Of a stretch of DNA of 64,000 nt, positions 22,046-34,232 are shown piece by piece. Position 1 is the stretch's first letter. Each line of letters begins with the position of its first letter. The notes below the pieces were generated by a model. It had not been told where the DNA came from. It searched no databases and saw only the letters and a list, made by a program, of their open reading frames with translations. The position numbers and the translations under genes were made by a program. Source of the DNA: Chloranthus sessilifolius (lineage: Eukaryota > Streptophyta > Magnoliopsida > Chloranthales > Chloranthaceae); the NCBI GenBank assembly GCA_021018995.1, contig CM037587.1, positions 71,319,604 through 71,383,603 on the forward strand, given 5' to 3'.

Positions 22046-23716
22046 TGTCCGTACCTGTTTTTTCTAGGGTCCCTTTTGGGTCCCATGAATAAGTGGCCCA
22101 ATTCGGTGCAAGTAGACTCTGGCAAAGGCAATGAATAATAAATTAGAAAATATTAAATGCTAAAATTAAATGATGAATCTTAAATGATGAATACCTGGGT
22201 GACGCGATCGCCAGCTGCAGATAGTTATCGACGCTGCAACATGTCATTGATCACGCTTTAAGAAGAGCGGGGGCTTGCAGGTTGCACTCCTTTACTGAAT
22301 CGTCAGCCAGCCAATGTCAGCAGCTATGGGTTGCTTATAGTCTAACTAGTTTAGTTTCCTACTTCTACTGGGATTCTACTCTAAAAAAAAGGGGAGGGGT
22401 GGCCCACTATGCTAAGGAGGATCGGCCCCGTCCCCGGGTACCCTCCATAAGCTCCCAAGGGAAATTCTGGTGGCCAAGGCTTAAAATCAGAAGGGGTTAT
22501 GGACCTAAGGGATCTAAGGCTAAGGGGCGCTTCTCCCTTTGGACTCTTTCGAGAACTGAGACCAATTGGACAAGTGCCGCTGGCTCGACTACCTGGGGTT
22601 CAGAGAAGAGTATGCAATTCCAGAAGTCTAAAAAGTGGCTCAACTCCTTTCATTGGGATCCCTAGAGAGAACCTCGAAATTTCAAAAAGAAGAGGCTAAA
22701 AAAGGAGAAGAGAAAATTGAGTAGTTGATGTGTGTTGAAAGTTGTGAGGTAGGGGTCTATTTATAGGTATTCAGGTAATTACGCGCCCTGTGTGGTGCGC
22801 TTAATTAGCCAGTCAAATCCAGTTACGCGCCCTATTTGGTGTGCTTAATTGAATTGTGCGCCCTGTTCCAAGCGCTTAATCATTTTGAGTCGATGATCGA
22901 CTCAGTGAGTGACCGACTGACTGGCTCAGCCAGGTGTCCTAGTTCTAGTCTAATTGGAACAAATTGTGCACCCTATACAGTGCGCGCAATCCAATTAAGC
23001 GCCCTCTATCATGCGCTTAATAGGGGAATTTGGGCGGTTTGGGAATTAGCGTTTCGGTCCAATTCTGGACTAATTGCACACGACTGGCAGAGTGCAATCA
23101 ATTGTGCGCTCTGGGTCGGGCGTGGAATCGGGTCTTAGGTCGGTGCACGGGTGCTGGGATTTTAAGATAGACATACTAGCAGGCGGGTAAGGACAGACAG
23201 GCATACATATTTATATGTAATATCATTTAAGTACTTAAGATATTACAAGTAAATAATGAAATACCCCCCATTTGAATTCAATAAAAATAGTCTCGGATAA
23301 AAAATCTCAATGAATAAAAAGTCAACTTTCCAGTTCAAAAACAAAATTCTATTTTTTGCAATTTGGTCAATTTTCTAACTTTCAAATGGCAAGCCTTTTT
23401 GCGAAACTTTAAAGCCTATAAATTCTACCATATCAAGGCATTGCTAAATTACTAAATTCCGGTAAAAAAAGTTCACATATGGGCTATCAAATGGAGAATA
23501 TATTTCCAAGGTTCTGGCTCGACCTTTGACCTTCGGTCAACAGGGCCTGGGGCTTAGCTATATATTATTGTTATGGTGCATAATTCTCGGATTATGGGGT
23601 TTTCACAATTTTAGGACTTTTAGAGAGGATTGGTCCCTTTCAAAAGTCATGGGTAAGGTCAAAGGTTGACCGAACAGGTCCGTATACTCTGAGTGGGCAA
23701 AATTGGGGTGTCTACA
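22046..23716 (-). repeat. 5' LTR of the 19 kb element
   Basis: It begins TGTCCGTACC and ends TGTCTACA on the plus strand, giving canonical TG...CA ends. It is 1671 bases against 1516 for its partner; the difference is mainly an A/T-rich block near 23275-23525. On the minus strand it is followed by three bases and then TGGCGATCGCGATGAG, the expected place for a primer-binding site. Confidence 0.85.
22755..22762 (-). promoter_or_regulatory. TATA box in 5' LTR
   Basis: Minus-strand TATAAATA in the context GGGTCTATTTATAGG on the plus strand, the same context as in the 3' LTR. It would drive transcription toward gag at 21853. Confidence 0.6.
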
Positions 23717-25431
23717 CCTACAAACCCCTATTTCTTTCAAATCTTAGATTTTTCTTGTTTTCTTTACGCCATGGTTTCAAAGAATCTAATGGTCTCAAAA
23801 CCCTCTAAATCATCGACCCAAAATCCCAAGCTTCGAAACGATCGAAGAATGTTCCGGAACCGACCCTGAAACCGACCATAGAACAACCCGAACCGTGGTG
23901 GGATGCCAAGATATTTCAGCCCGAATGGTCTTTGGACTAATTGTATTTCAAAAGCGAAGAACCACTTCATTGGTCGATTAACTATCTAGAAATGGACAAC
24001 ATGACGACATTGCTCAAACCATTCTACGGACATTACTATCTGCAGATTGTCAAACTCTTTTACCAAAATCTCGATGTTGAACGAGATGGAAGACTTAGTA
24101 CCACCATAGACAACCGAATCTTTAAGTTCGATCATGATCGCATAGCCACTGCTATGGAGGTCCCGTTAATGTATCGAGAGAACTGGGGATTACAACCACC
24201 AAACTCACAGAAGGTACCTTTTCACCAAATGGTCACAGCTATGACCCATGGGCAACATGGGCCGAGTCAATCTATGAAGAAATCACAGTTACCATCCGAG
24301 ATGTGGTGGATCCACACTGTCTTTCGAAGTAATCTGTATCCTCTAAGAAAAGAAGAAGAGAGTGGGAGTACTATTACAAACTCTATTCGCGATTTTTGAG
24401 GATAGGTGGTTTGATGCGGCCGATGTAATTATTGATGGCCTGATTCATGCCCCCAACTGTATGTTAGAGACGAGAAAGAAACCATCGGACACCATGCCAT
24501 ACGCACGCCTTATATCACAACTTGTTGAGGGCTATCAAGATGAGATTGGTGACTATACGATACCGGTGGATGAAACGCGCCTAACTGATAATGCCAAGAC
24601 TTTCATAATTGAAGAATGGATATCGACCCAGAAGAAGTTGAACATGAGGGTTTGGACTCTACCATAACTGCCGCCCCCTCTCTCCGACAGCCCCGCTATC
24701 CCATCAGTAATTAATAGACGTATGGATTTCCACGAGGTGATGCTCATGGACATCATGCATTTCTATTTTCTGAACGATGTCGCGCAACAGATTTCAAGAG
24801 CTCCAGGATAATACATCCGAGTTCGCGAGAAACGCAGTTGGATCAGAAGTTGGTCCCTCTGACGCTGGAGATCGACGCCGTGGAAAACAACCAGCTGAGA
24901 TTTCTAGTGAGCTCTTTAAACCTTCGCATGTTAGTTACCTTTAGAAGATGTTAATTGCGTTAGGAGTCAATAATTTGTATGCTTATAACTAATAGTAGCA
25001 ACTCGAGTTAACATCCCTATAAATTATGTTTTGATAACTGTAAGAATAGGGAGTAATCATTGGGTTATTCTGTGTATTTTAGCTCAACTATATAGCTTGT
25101 GCATATGGAAGGTATTGAATTACATGCATTACACTTAGTTCGATCATTCATAGTATTAGTGTAGGTTAACCATTAAAATCAGTAAAATGTGAGCCCCAAC
25201 TTGTAAATTTCGGAATGGCATACCTCTAGAAATCTTGCCCATTAATCACTATGTATGAAAATGTCTTCATCCATCGGCAAGCCAATTATCATCACAGTAG
25301 AATAGTTCTCTTTTACGTACATTCTTATCTTGAAAGCATGGTAGAATAAACACTAAAATTTTAGAGTCTTCCAACACCCATATTACAAACGTCAATTTTC
25401 GAGGACAAAAATTTTCATAAGGAGGGGAGGA
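23717..25431 (+). pseudogene. Degraded retroelement body with a putative plant transposon protein domain
   Basis: Frames at 23941-24399 and 24362-24667 together read LFYQNLDVERDGRLSTTI, IFKFDHDRIATAMEVP, PSEMWWIHTVFRSNLYPL, then DRWFDAADVIIDGL and MPYARLISQLVE. This layout is that of the domain often annotated in plants as putative plant transposon protein. A tail at 24700-24920 (RMDFHEVMLMDIM) matches the body at 33.4 kb (RWLDFHEAMLIDL). A frame change near 24365 and stops make it non-coding now. The end (TTTTCGAGGACAAAAATTTT then AAGGAGGGGAGGA) is the usual 3' end and polypurine tract before the LTR at 25432. Confidence 0.6.
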
Positions 25432-26519
25432 TGTGACACCCTCTAAAGTCACGCTCGTGTAATTCAGAACACGTGTTGTGTCACGGACCACTGGACCTCG
25501 AACAAAAGAAATCCACTTAGACACTAGCCCAGTTGACCCATTTGAAAGTTGGTCATTTGAGACCATAGGAAACTATTTCACTTGAGACCCATATGGGGAC
25601 TAGTTGGATTGAGACCTATTTGGACCTAAACCCGCAGACCCTATGGAAGCCAAACCATCTTAGGTCTAATTGGGAATTAAATCCCTTTTTGGGACCACTT
25701 TGAATGCATGTGCTAGTGAAGATTGGCCACTTAGGACCCATTAGAACCAACAGTCCACTAGGACCCGTGTAGGAATTAGATTGGTTAAGACCCATTCGAA
25801 TCGAGGCACTTGAGCCCATGAATTAGAAGCCTAGAGATGTTGGCATACACAATATTGGTGTATATGAGTTATACACTGAATCCTAGCCTTTCTATTTACC
25901 CAACCCTCACGTCTCCATGCAAATAATTGCATTAAGGGAGTTGGTTGTGAAACTTGAGGAGAAACCGGAGGTTAAATGAGAGAAGTTGTTCCATCCCCTT
26001 TTATTCAGTTTTCTTGAAGCCTAAACCCTATTTATTGCAAAATCCTTTCCACCCCAAGAGAAGAATCGGTCCCTATTACCTTTTAACACTCCAAACTCCG
26101 TAGTTCTTCATGCAATCGAAGGGAACAAATTGTAGAATCGGCTCTTCGACAGAGTTAATCCGACGCTGGCAAGTCGTGTATCTCCGCATGTGAGGAAACT
26201 AATAAAGATAACCCTCATAATGCTTGCATTGTAATTTAAAGTCCGAGTCTTATTACCGAGTAGTGATAATCGAGGTCGCATGCAAAGACTCCCCGGATCA
26301 TACGCATGCGAATCGCAAAAATAGAAGCATCTTGGTTCGATCGTTGGAACCCTTGCATGTGCTTCAAAATTTGGGGATAAATGGTAGGTTTTAAAACTAG
26401 TAAATGCATATGAAAATTGTGTATAATTGGATGTGTTCAAAGGGGAAACTCATAAATGAGTGATGACCCGTATAGGGTGTGATTTAGGAGTTGTTGAGCC
26501 GACTTGAGAGGCCACAAAG

Positions 26520-26970
26520 GTCAGCTCGAGCAAAGGTACCAAATTGTAAAGGAAGGTTGTTCTGTGATGTACGCTCGAGCGTGATTTAGAGTCGCTCGAG
26601 CGTAAAATCATCTGAAGCCTATGCTCGAGCGAGAAATCTAGGCCAAGTTGGCTCTGGTCAAAATCGCTCGAGCGTGATATGAACGTTTGTATTGGAAAAT
26701 CGCTCGAGCAAGAATGGAGATGCTTGAGCGGGAAAAGACTTGAAGCCTACACTCGAGTGGGAATTCTAGACCAATTTAGCTCGGGTCAAAACCACTCAAG
26801 CAAGACTTGGGGGTTTGTATTGGGAATACACTCGAGCGGGAATGGGTACGCTCGAGCGGGAAAAGATCTGAAGCCTACGCTCAAGCAGGAATCCTAGGCT
26901 TAATTCACTCAGGTAAGAACTGCTCATGGGCATTTTCTTGGTGCCACTAGAGTACGCTCGAGCAGGAAAC
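26520..26970. repeat. CTCGAG palindrome array in LTR
   Basis: About ten CTCGAG sites, several as CGCTCGAGCG, plus one- or two-base variants, fall in 450 bases. They sit in longer units that repeat the words GAAGCCTACGCTCGAG and GGAATCCTAGGC at about 100-150-base spacing. Confidence 0.85.
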
Positions 26971-27464
26971 TTTGTTTTGGTTGAATTCACTCGTGTACTT
27001 GTGAGCCCTATGTAATTAAGCGTGCTAAACCCAGATGATTAAGACAAGTGTTGGGCATTATGATTTAGGAGGAACGCACGTAGGAACACTGTTATTGAGC
27101 TCGTTGGGTTCATGATACGTGTGCTTGACATGACTTAAGGTAGGAAAATTTCGAATGCAAAGTTATATGCTTGACTTGAATCATGGGATACCATAAATGA
27201 AAATTGCTCGTATTTGACTTATATTTTTGTCACGTATTTGATTAATGAAAGCTATGCATATGATTTAAGATTGCTTCCGCACATGAAATTGTATCATTTA
27301 CTTGACATCTTGCTTGCATTGATTCCTAAGTTCTATTGAGAAATCAAAATCTGTGTTCATGATATGATTCGTGTCCATCCTTGTTCGTGTGAATATGTTA
27401 TGTGTAAGAACCAACTCTTGTCTGTTATTATTCATGTGTATATGCCATGCGTGAGATTATGTGC

Positions 27465-27700
27465 AACTGAGGAGTGGAGCCTCCATGAGAAGGGTGGAGT
27501 CCCCGGGGTATTGACCCTGTGTCTGCTACGGACTGCTCAGTTCCCACTACGGGATGCAATTGCCATAAGTCTATTCTCGTGCTCGTGATTAGTTGTGAGT
27601 GAAGTGGAATCTCTAAGGGAGGGGTGGAGTCCCCGAGGTGTTGACCCTATTTTCGCTACAGATTGCTCTATTCCTGTTATGGGATACTCACACTAATCTA
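27465..27700 (+). repeat. Two-copy tandem repeat in LTR
   Basis: A unit containing GGGTGGAGTCCCCGGGGT, TTGACCCT and GCTACGGACTGCTC is present at about 27490 and again at about 27625 with substitutions. Just downstream (27727-27805) a 45-base unit with GCCATGCTCGATT and GATCCTATATGCTC is also doubled. Confidence 0.75.
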
Positions 27701-28046
27701 ATGTGACTCGACTACTTGATGTGATATGCCATGCTCGATTTTATGATCCTATATGCTCGTTTTGTGCCATGCTCGATTATACGATCCTATATGCTCATTT
27801 TGTACAAACTCGTCATCCCAAACTTGATATGAAAGCCAGTTCTAGCTCCTTGCTCGATTTGTGATTTGAATGTGTACGCTCCTTGCATCATGACATGACA
27901 TGTTTCTAAACTCATGTTTTCAAGTACTTGTTTATGCTCACATGCTTTTGATATCATGAAATTGATAAATTGATTTACTTATGCATCTATGCCATGAAGA
28001 ATGATTCTATATCATTTTGCATTGTATATATCCCTACTGAACTTGG

Positions 28047-28175
28047 ATGACGCTCATCCCTCGACTGTATGTCATAACTACTGGAGCTGATCCTATGTTA
28101 GATCCGAAGCAGGAGGAGGATCCTGACTACATTCCCGAAGACGAGGAGGATTTGCCCGAGGAGCATTATCAGTAG
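28047..28175 (+). CDS. Short acidic reading frame in LTR, conserved with the LTR at 36.7 kb
   Basis: The frame of 42 codons ends in an acidic block: DPKQEEDPDYIPEDEEDLP, then EEHYQ and TAG. The LTR at 34556-37033 has EKDPDYIPEAEEDLLPEEYF before its own TAG at the same relative place, followed by a similar hairpin. Matching peptides amid strongly diverged DNA suggest selection at the protein level at some time. The start is uncertain, since ATG 28047 is the first in frame but the partner copy has no ATG there. No known family was recognised. Confidence 0.45.
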   Translation: MTLIPRLYVITTGADPMLDPKQEEDPDYIPEDEEDLPEEHYQ

Positions 28176-28304
28176 CTGCGCCGAGTGGAGCTTGCTTTAT
28201 CTTGGATATTTTGAGAGTTTTTTTGTTATTGGGCGGTGTGTAATATTTTAGGATTTTGTAAGGTAAATGCTTGGATAAAAGAATACGATGTGACTATATG
28301 TGGC

Positions 28305-28343
28305 ATCCACTGTTTAGGTGAAGAACGACCTTCACCGGTGGAT
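28305..28343 (+). other. Conserved hairpin in LTR
   Basis: ATCCAC and GGTGAAG pair with CTTCACC and GTGGAT around a short loop. The counterpart at 36854-36890 keeps CCACTGTTTAGGTGA and CCTTCACC with compensating changes in the outer stem. It follows the acidic frame in both LTRs. Confidence 0.6.
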
Positions 28344-28621
28344 GTTTTTTGGGAAATTATGGGATATGTAAATGGTCAATCTTGCAAACCTTGCATGAAT
28401 AGTAAAGCTTGCAACTCGTGTGAATAGTTAGTATTAGCTTGCTTGTTTCCACTCTGCTATATCTGTTGCGTACTTTGATTTTAGAATGTACGTGTGCTTA
28501 CAATTGCTAACGGCTCGGTTCTTCCTACCTTGTAACTCAGAGGAATTGAGCTGTTATGTCTGGGCCATGTCGCAAGATACAACGGCCCTGGTTTTGGGTA
28601 AGGAAATCCGGGGCCGTCACA

Positions 28622-31440
28622 ACTCAAAATTCAAAATTTACGTAAAAATGTCCAATTTGAGCTTATATGCTTACTCTATGCACATGTGTGCATGGTTTGG
28701 GCTACAACTTATTTTTCTAGGTAAAATTTATGTTTTAAAGACTTCACATGCATCTTATATGTTTCATATTTCATAAATACTAGCATAAAATCCATAAAAA
28801 CTAACATAGATGCCCCTATTATTCACATACAAATCTAAATTTCATATTTTTGACTTATGTAACCAACTTTGGTACTTTATGATGGTTCTAACTTCTAACA
28901 CCACATGCACCCATAAACAAGAGAAAATAATTGACAAAAGTTTATTATAATTTTGCAAGTTTGAGTTGGGCATTTTTGCAAGCACTTGGTGTGCAATGTA
29001 AATACACACAAGTAGTAGTGAAAAACTATCTCATACCTGAAAATTCAGAAATGAATCATCCATAGATCTGTGCATCTACAATGGACTCGAAAAAATATAA
29101 TGAATCAATCATAAACAAGAGAAAATAATTGACAAAAGTCTTATGATTTTGCAAGTTTGAGTTGGGCATTTTTGCAAGCACTTGGTGTGCAATGTAAATA
29201 GACACCAGAGACACTGCAATCAGCCAACTGTAATCCAGCAGAAACCACACAATAAATACTACAATCAGACCTGAAAACCCTTCATAACCATCAAGTTTGA
29301 AACTATTCTTAATCAATGAAAAACCTAACAGTATGCAGCATGGTGAATGCATGAGATGGAGAAGTGAAGCTGGAAGCAAATATAAGTGCGCAATGTGGAA
29401 AGTACACAGCAGCACAAGGAATCATTAGGGCGAATTTTGAGTCCGCCATATAGTAGCTCTAACAAAAGAGGTGATCATAAATTAGAATGAAGACTCAGAA
29501 GGATAGAATATAATAGAAGTCCTCGCAAGGTTAAAACCTATGACCGATTCATTCACCTTTAACACTACTCGAACGAAGACTTCGTTGTATAAGTTGGTGT
29601 TCAAAATACTATATCATGGACTTTAACCAACAATGTGAAGGCCATTGAATTTAATCTTCGAAAGTGAAAGCCAAACAACCAACAAAAGTATAAAGAGCAT
29701 AAAAATTTTGAAACCCACAATTAATGCATGATTCAAAAGTTGCCATTTCCCCTTCCTTTGTTTCCTAATCAACAAAGCCATCACATGTATCGCCCACTTA
29801 GATTATTCTATATCAAGAATACTAAATGGTAGTTAAAGACAAAATTTGACATAGATTAGTTGATAAGTTAATTGGTAACAAATATTACTACATTAATCAA
29901 AAAAATGAATGCACTGCAAGTCAGGCCAAATGTTTTGGCCTAAACCCCATATTTGACTTGCTAAGGTTGTAGGCCTCAAATTCTCGAGTACACATGATCT
30001 CAAATTCTTTTCTTCCAAATTCAAATGGAGCGAACCATTGAATGAGGTAACATTGGGTGCCCTTGGTTAGGATGCAAGTTTTGACCTGAACCTGAACTTG
30101 ACCCGAAAATCGGACAAAACAAACCAGAACGAAACCAATTTGGAACTGATACTAATCAAATTGATTTTGGTTCAGTTCGGTTTCATCTTTGAGTGGAAAA
30201 ATCAAAAACCAATTAGGTAGGATTAGAAAACCAACAGAAATGGGAAAACCCGGAAAAAAATTGCCTGAAAAAATTTTAAAAGCAAATACAAAACCAAACA
30301 TAACCAATTTTTTCCTAGGAAGTAATGCTTCAATTTTCCCCATATCTTTTCATGAAGAGAAGTTATATCATTAAAAAAGGTTCAATAAAGTTCATAAGAA
30401 AGCTTTCTAATTATATCATTGGAAGGGTTTAGAAGAGGATGGACAATGGAAGACGAAGGGTTCTTATGAGAAAAGTTGTTCTCTGTCTTTAGAATAAAAG
30501 GAAAGAAAGCTAAGAAGCTTTTATCTAAACCGCTAGTGCCAAATCCAATATTGCGTGCGAAAAAAATTTGACCCTTCCCCGACGGGTTAAGTGGCTAGCA
30601 AGCTCCAAGAAGGTGTTCTATCTTACCTCACTTGCTCTGCAGGAAGGTGCTCCATCAAGCAAACACCCCCAATTTCCGTTGTCCTAATATTTTGATAATT
30701 TGTCAGAATAATAATTAGAAACATCAAAGGAAAATGTTCTATTTCAAATATTATTATATACTTTTGCAGTATGTGTTAAGAAATTTAGAGGCTTTACCAT
30801 CACTTTTTCAAAATATTAATGGTTAGAAGGATCAATTTATTGATGGTCGAGATCAAGTAGTTTCCAATATATTAGAATAAAATGTAGTTTCTGATATAAA
30901 CACACTAATTTTTTATACCAAAACCTCAAAAACACGAATATACCATGATCAAATCGAACAAAATCTAATGTAAAGCCCCCAAAGTTTTCTCAAATCGTAA
31001 TAAATTCATTAAGCAAGTCAAATGGATGCCTTTTTATAAATACATTAGAAAAAGAGAAATTGATAATCACTTCACCACCAAAAATAGTAAAGCTGAGAAA
31101 TCTCAAGATAAAGGAGAGAAGAGAAGATAACTCCTATTAATAAATGATTTCATCACAACCAAACAAAATCATCCATCCCCTTTAAACCAAACCATAATCA
31201 TCGCGTTTGTATCACGAAGAAGTTCAGGGTTTTACACCTCTGATAGAAGTGATCACCCCGTTTGTATCGTTAAACCGAAATTTAACCTCCAAAACTAAAA
31301 ACTAAAAAAAATTCAACACTATTAAAAACAAATTCCTACTTCCGAACATACTAGCAATTAGAACCCTAAAACCATAGACCACAAAAAAATAAAGAGGAGA
31401 ATGAAACTATAGAAACATCAGCTGTTTTAGAATTGCTTAC
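28622..31440. other. Spacer, no gene supported
   Basis: A/T-rich sequence. A segment of about 90 bases with AACAAGAGAAAATAATTGAC and AGTTGGGCATTTTTGCAAGC is present twice, at about 28915 and 29110. The minus-strand open frame 29056-29415 crosses one of these copies and has no family resemblance. The left part of a CACTA element ending at 32069 should start somewhere here, but its left terminus was not found. Confidence 0.5.
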
Positions 31441-31565
31441 ACGTTGAAGGTTGCGACAACATTATCATTGGCAGTTCGAACATCGACTTCGATATCAAAC
31501 CCTAGATTCGATGATCCGGCATCTTCGGATCTCAAAGCGGCATAGGAGTTCCAATCGGCGAGCAT
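31441..31565 (-). pseudogene. SFT2-like vesicle transport protein, first-exon fragment
   Basis: On the minus strand, ATG 31565 opens MLADWNSYAALRSEDAG, then NLGFDIEVDVRTANDN and VVATFN, ending at a GT donor (GTAAGC) at 31440. The spacing and words match my recollection of the N-terminus of plant SFT2/Got1-like Golgi transport proteins (ADWNSYAA, VRSAND, GTFNV). The four-helix membrane part that should follow is absent. It lies 500 bases inside a CACTA terminus, so it is best read as a captured gene fragment. Confidence 0.55.
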
Positions 31566-31843
31566 AGATGAGGGTTTCTATTGATCGTTGTTGCTCGGCA
31601 TGCCCATGAACCAAGCTAGATCTCTCCTCTACAACTTCTCGCAGGTTGAATCCCCATTCCATCTACAAAAACCTCCTCCAATTCCACTAGATCTGGCATT
31701 CACCCCTCCTCAAATTTTGAATGTACTAGCAATCAGATCTGATGCGTGTAGAGCAGCTAGGGTATTGAAGAGAGGGAGGGAGAGATGCGTTATGATCTCT
31801 AATGTGTGATGATCTCTGATGCATGAAGAACAGCTAGGGTTTT

Positions 31844-31879
<36 letters not shown>

Positions 31880-31920
31880 GGAGAGTGGGAGAGGGAGAGG
31901 GAGAGGGAGAGAGGAGGGGA
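31844..31920. repeat. (GA)n-rich microsatellite
   Basis: A pure GA run of about 33 bases, then GGGAGA repeats. The arginine/glutamate-rich and serine/leucine-rich open frames across it are products of the repeat. Confidence 0.95.
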
Positions 31921-31929
31921 GGCGGTTCA

Positions 31930-32069
31930 GGAAAAAAAATATGCATTGGGGTAGGTTATATACTATGATGCTACACCGATGGCTGCCCATAATTATTGTT
32001 GGCATAGGTAATATTTACACCGATGGCTACCCATTCCTGTCGTTGGCGTAAAGTGCATTTTCTGTAGTG
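31930..32069. mobile_element. Right terminus of a CACTA transposon
   Basis: The end reads GCATTTTCTGTAGTG, the complement of CACTACAGAAAATGC, close to the termini at 9883 and 58599. The subterminal motif ACACCGATGGCT is present twice at 31972-32032, as expected near CACTA ends. The matching left terminus was not located. Confidence 0.7.
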
Positions 32070-33229
32070 CTAATCGTCAAAGAACTATTGCACGAGCCAA
32101 CAAAACTACCCTACAAGGCCTAGTCCGTCAGTGAATATCCTATCTAGACTAACCCCAGTCCCTACAAGGCCACTCGAATTAAACTAAATAAGAATACAAC
32201 ATTACCATCGTGTTCTCGATCTAGTCGGAACCTCAAACATGCAAGCGTACCAATAATGGAATTCACAAACAGAAAAAGAAACAGAAATTTATTAAAGATA
32301 CTTATTCAAAATTTACAAGAGATCCAGCTTGAAGCTTTAAGCACACATCGATTCAGAGACCTTCATCATCGCTGATGCAAGCTCTGATCGATGATTACAT
32401 CCAATCTCCCTCCTTCTCAGAACTATTCCTTACCTAAGACTATGAAAACTCACGTCAGAGCCCTCTAGAAAAGTTTCGGCGTGCGAGTCCCCTAAAACCT
32501 AACCCTAGGATCCTTATTTATAGATTACAAGGCCCTGGAACATTGTACATGACAAGTAATCCCTAAGATCCTAAAAATCCTCCAAAGAAGATAAATCTAG
32601 AAGGAATCCGCGTTGTTTTAGAGTTATTCCATTTGTTGGGAGAGAATCTCGGAAAAGATCTCGGAGTTAGAAGATATCCACAGCTACGCAGACCTTGATT
32701 CTCGCTCAAAAACTCTGTTGTGACCGATCGAAAGTGATGCACCGACTTGTAGTCTTTCGAATCCTTCTCTAGGTAGACGATGATCGGAGGAGCTTTAGTT
32801 CTCTTTAATTTAGTGACTAGTCGAATTAGGCTAGACTGGTCGAGAAGTTCCTCTGAATTTTCTTTATTCTGCATGTTCTTTTTCTGATCGGTCGGCTAAG
32901 TCCTGACCGGTCTCATCTTTAATTTTCTGAAGCTTCCAGCACTGTGGCTGGTCTAAACTGCTCGTCGATAGGTCCATTTAAGTCCTTTTTTCTTCCTCTG
33001 CTTCACTCCTCTGTTGCGCTGTTCTGACCAGTTGAATTTGTATTTTCGACCGGTCCAATTGACCTTTAAAAGCATTCCTTTCAAATGTCTCTCCCTGGAC
33101 ACTTGTCGTTTGCTTGGGTCTTTTCATAATTTTGCTCTTTTAACGCTTTTAACATTTTACCCGCTTTTACATCTGTTGCAACACAACATGAACTAAAAGC
33201 ACACATTAGTAGTTAAGTGAGGTCTAACA
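32070..33229 (-). repeat. LTR-like block on the minus strand
   Basis: The minus strand starts TGTTAGACCTCACTTAAC at 33229, has TATAAATAAGGATCC at 32509-32522 and then a C/T-rich leader, as in Ty1/copia-type LTRs. No second copy, primer site or flanking duplication was seen, so it may be a solo LTR or a coincidental resemblance. No gene is seen. Confidence 0.4.
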
Positions 33230-33239
33230 AGGCCGTGAT

Positions 33240-34172
33240 TCAGGGGTAATTTATACAACTTTTGCGTTTGATCAATGAGCCAGCCCAGCAAGGACCTCAG
33301 ATGCCCCCACCTCAGCCAGTTCCAGCCTAGCAGCCACACACCGCACACAACGATGTTCTTACCCTAATAGAATTCAATTGCCAAATGGACGCGATGAACC
33401 GGTGGTTAGATTTCCATGAGGCCATGCTGATTGACCTGATATGATAGGCGTACCCGACCACCGCCGCTCCACGCATCGCGATGGCACGAGAGGACACATC
33501 AGGTGCATCGAGTTCTATGACCAGAGGGGATGGTAGCCGAGGAGCGGAGCCAACAGATGAGCCGGTGGATCCATGATGGATCCAACCCTTGGTGAGCAGT
33601 TAAATTTAATTTATTTGGACAGGTTAGAAAAAAAAATTTGTAATGGTAAATGTACTATAAAACTTCGAAATTATTGCTTGTAATTGTGTCATGATGGTTG
33701 TAAATGAATGGCTTAAGATTTTGGTGTGAATGCATGGTAAAGTTTTTATCTATAATGATCGTATAATTTGATCAATGATTTAAATTTGGTTTGTGGTGAT
33801 GAATTATGTGTGATTAATGGCTAACCTAACAGTTAATAATTTAAGACTCTCTTTTGAGGAATTGGCATGTATAGATTGTAGTTCATGGATTAAATTTTGT
33901 GTGATGGTGATTAGGCTATTAGAAATAGTCAATTACGCTAATTGATGGATCAACTGGTGAATTGTGGTTATCAGAATTGGGAACGACAAACTGTTCAGCC
34001 GTAGATATACCCTCTAATTAGCTATGGATGTGGATCTTAAAATTGATTATGGATGCTTTCTCCTATTTCAGCCATGAATGTTTTTCTTATTTGCACAGGT
34101 GTGTGTACTTTGTTGAAGAATAACAAGGATTAGGACGTGATAGTAGAAACGTAACGTTACGTATAGTTGTGG

Positions 34173-34232
<60 letters not shown>

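Larger units (their letters stand above)
4703..23716 (-). mobile_element. 19 kb non-autonomous LTR retrotransposon (gag only), minus strand
   Basis: Two related blocks, 4703-6218 and 22046-23716, have the same order and orientation and flank a 16 kb interior. The right block is the 5' LTR, because gag begins just inside it on the minus strand. Termini read TGTAGACACC at the minus-strand LTR start. A 5-bp target duplication, cctag (4698-4702) and cctac (23717-23721), differs by one base. A purine-rich tract follows 6218 and a primer-binding-like TGGCGATCGC is near 22031. No RT, RNase H or integrase is visible in any frame, so it must have relied on another element. A CACTA transposon is inserted at 9883. 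Confidence 0.85.
25432..28621 (+). repeat. 3.2 kb LTR (first copy of the CTCGAG family)
   Basis: It starts TGTGACACCC right after the purine tract AAGGAGGGGAGGA and ends GGGGCCGTCACA, the common form of plant chromovirus LTRs. It contains a CTCGAG palindrome array, tandem repeats, an acidic mini-ORF and a hairpin that recur in the LTR at 34556-37033. No primer-binding site follows, so it is most likely the 3' LTR of the body at 23.7-25.4 kb. Confidence 0.75.

Noticed and set aside
29056..29415. Minus-strand open frame of 119 codons with hydrophobic stretches
   Set aside because: Covers a duplicated A/T-rich spacer segment; no homology, splice context or promoter seen.
31710..32051. Open frames rich in Arg/Glu or Ser/Leu
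   Set aside because: Products of the (GA)n microsatellite.
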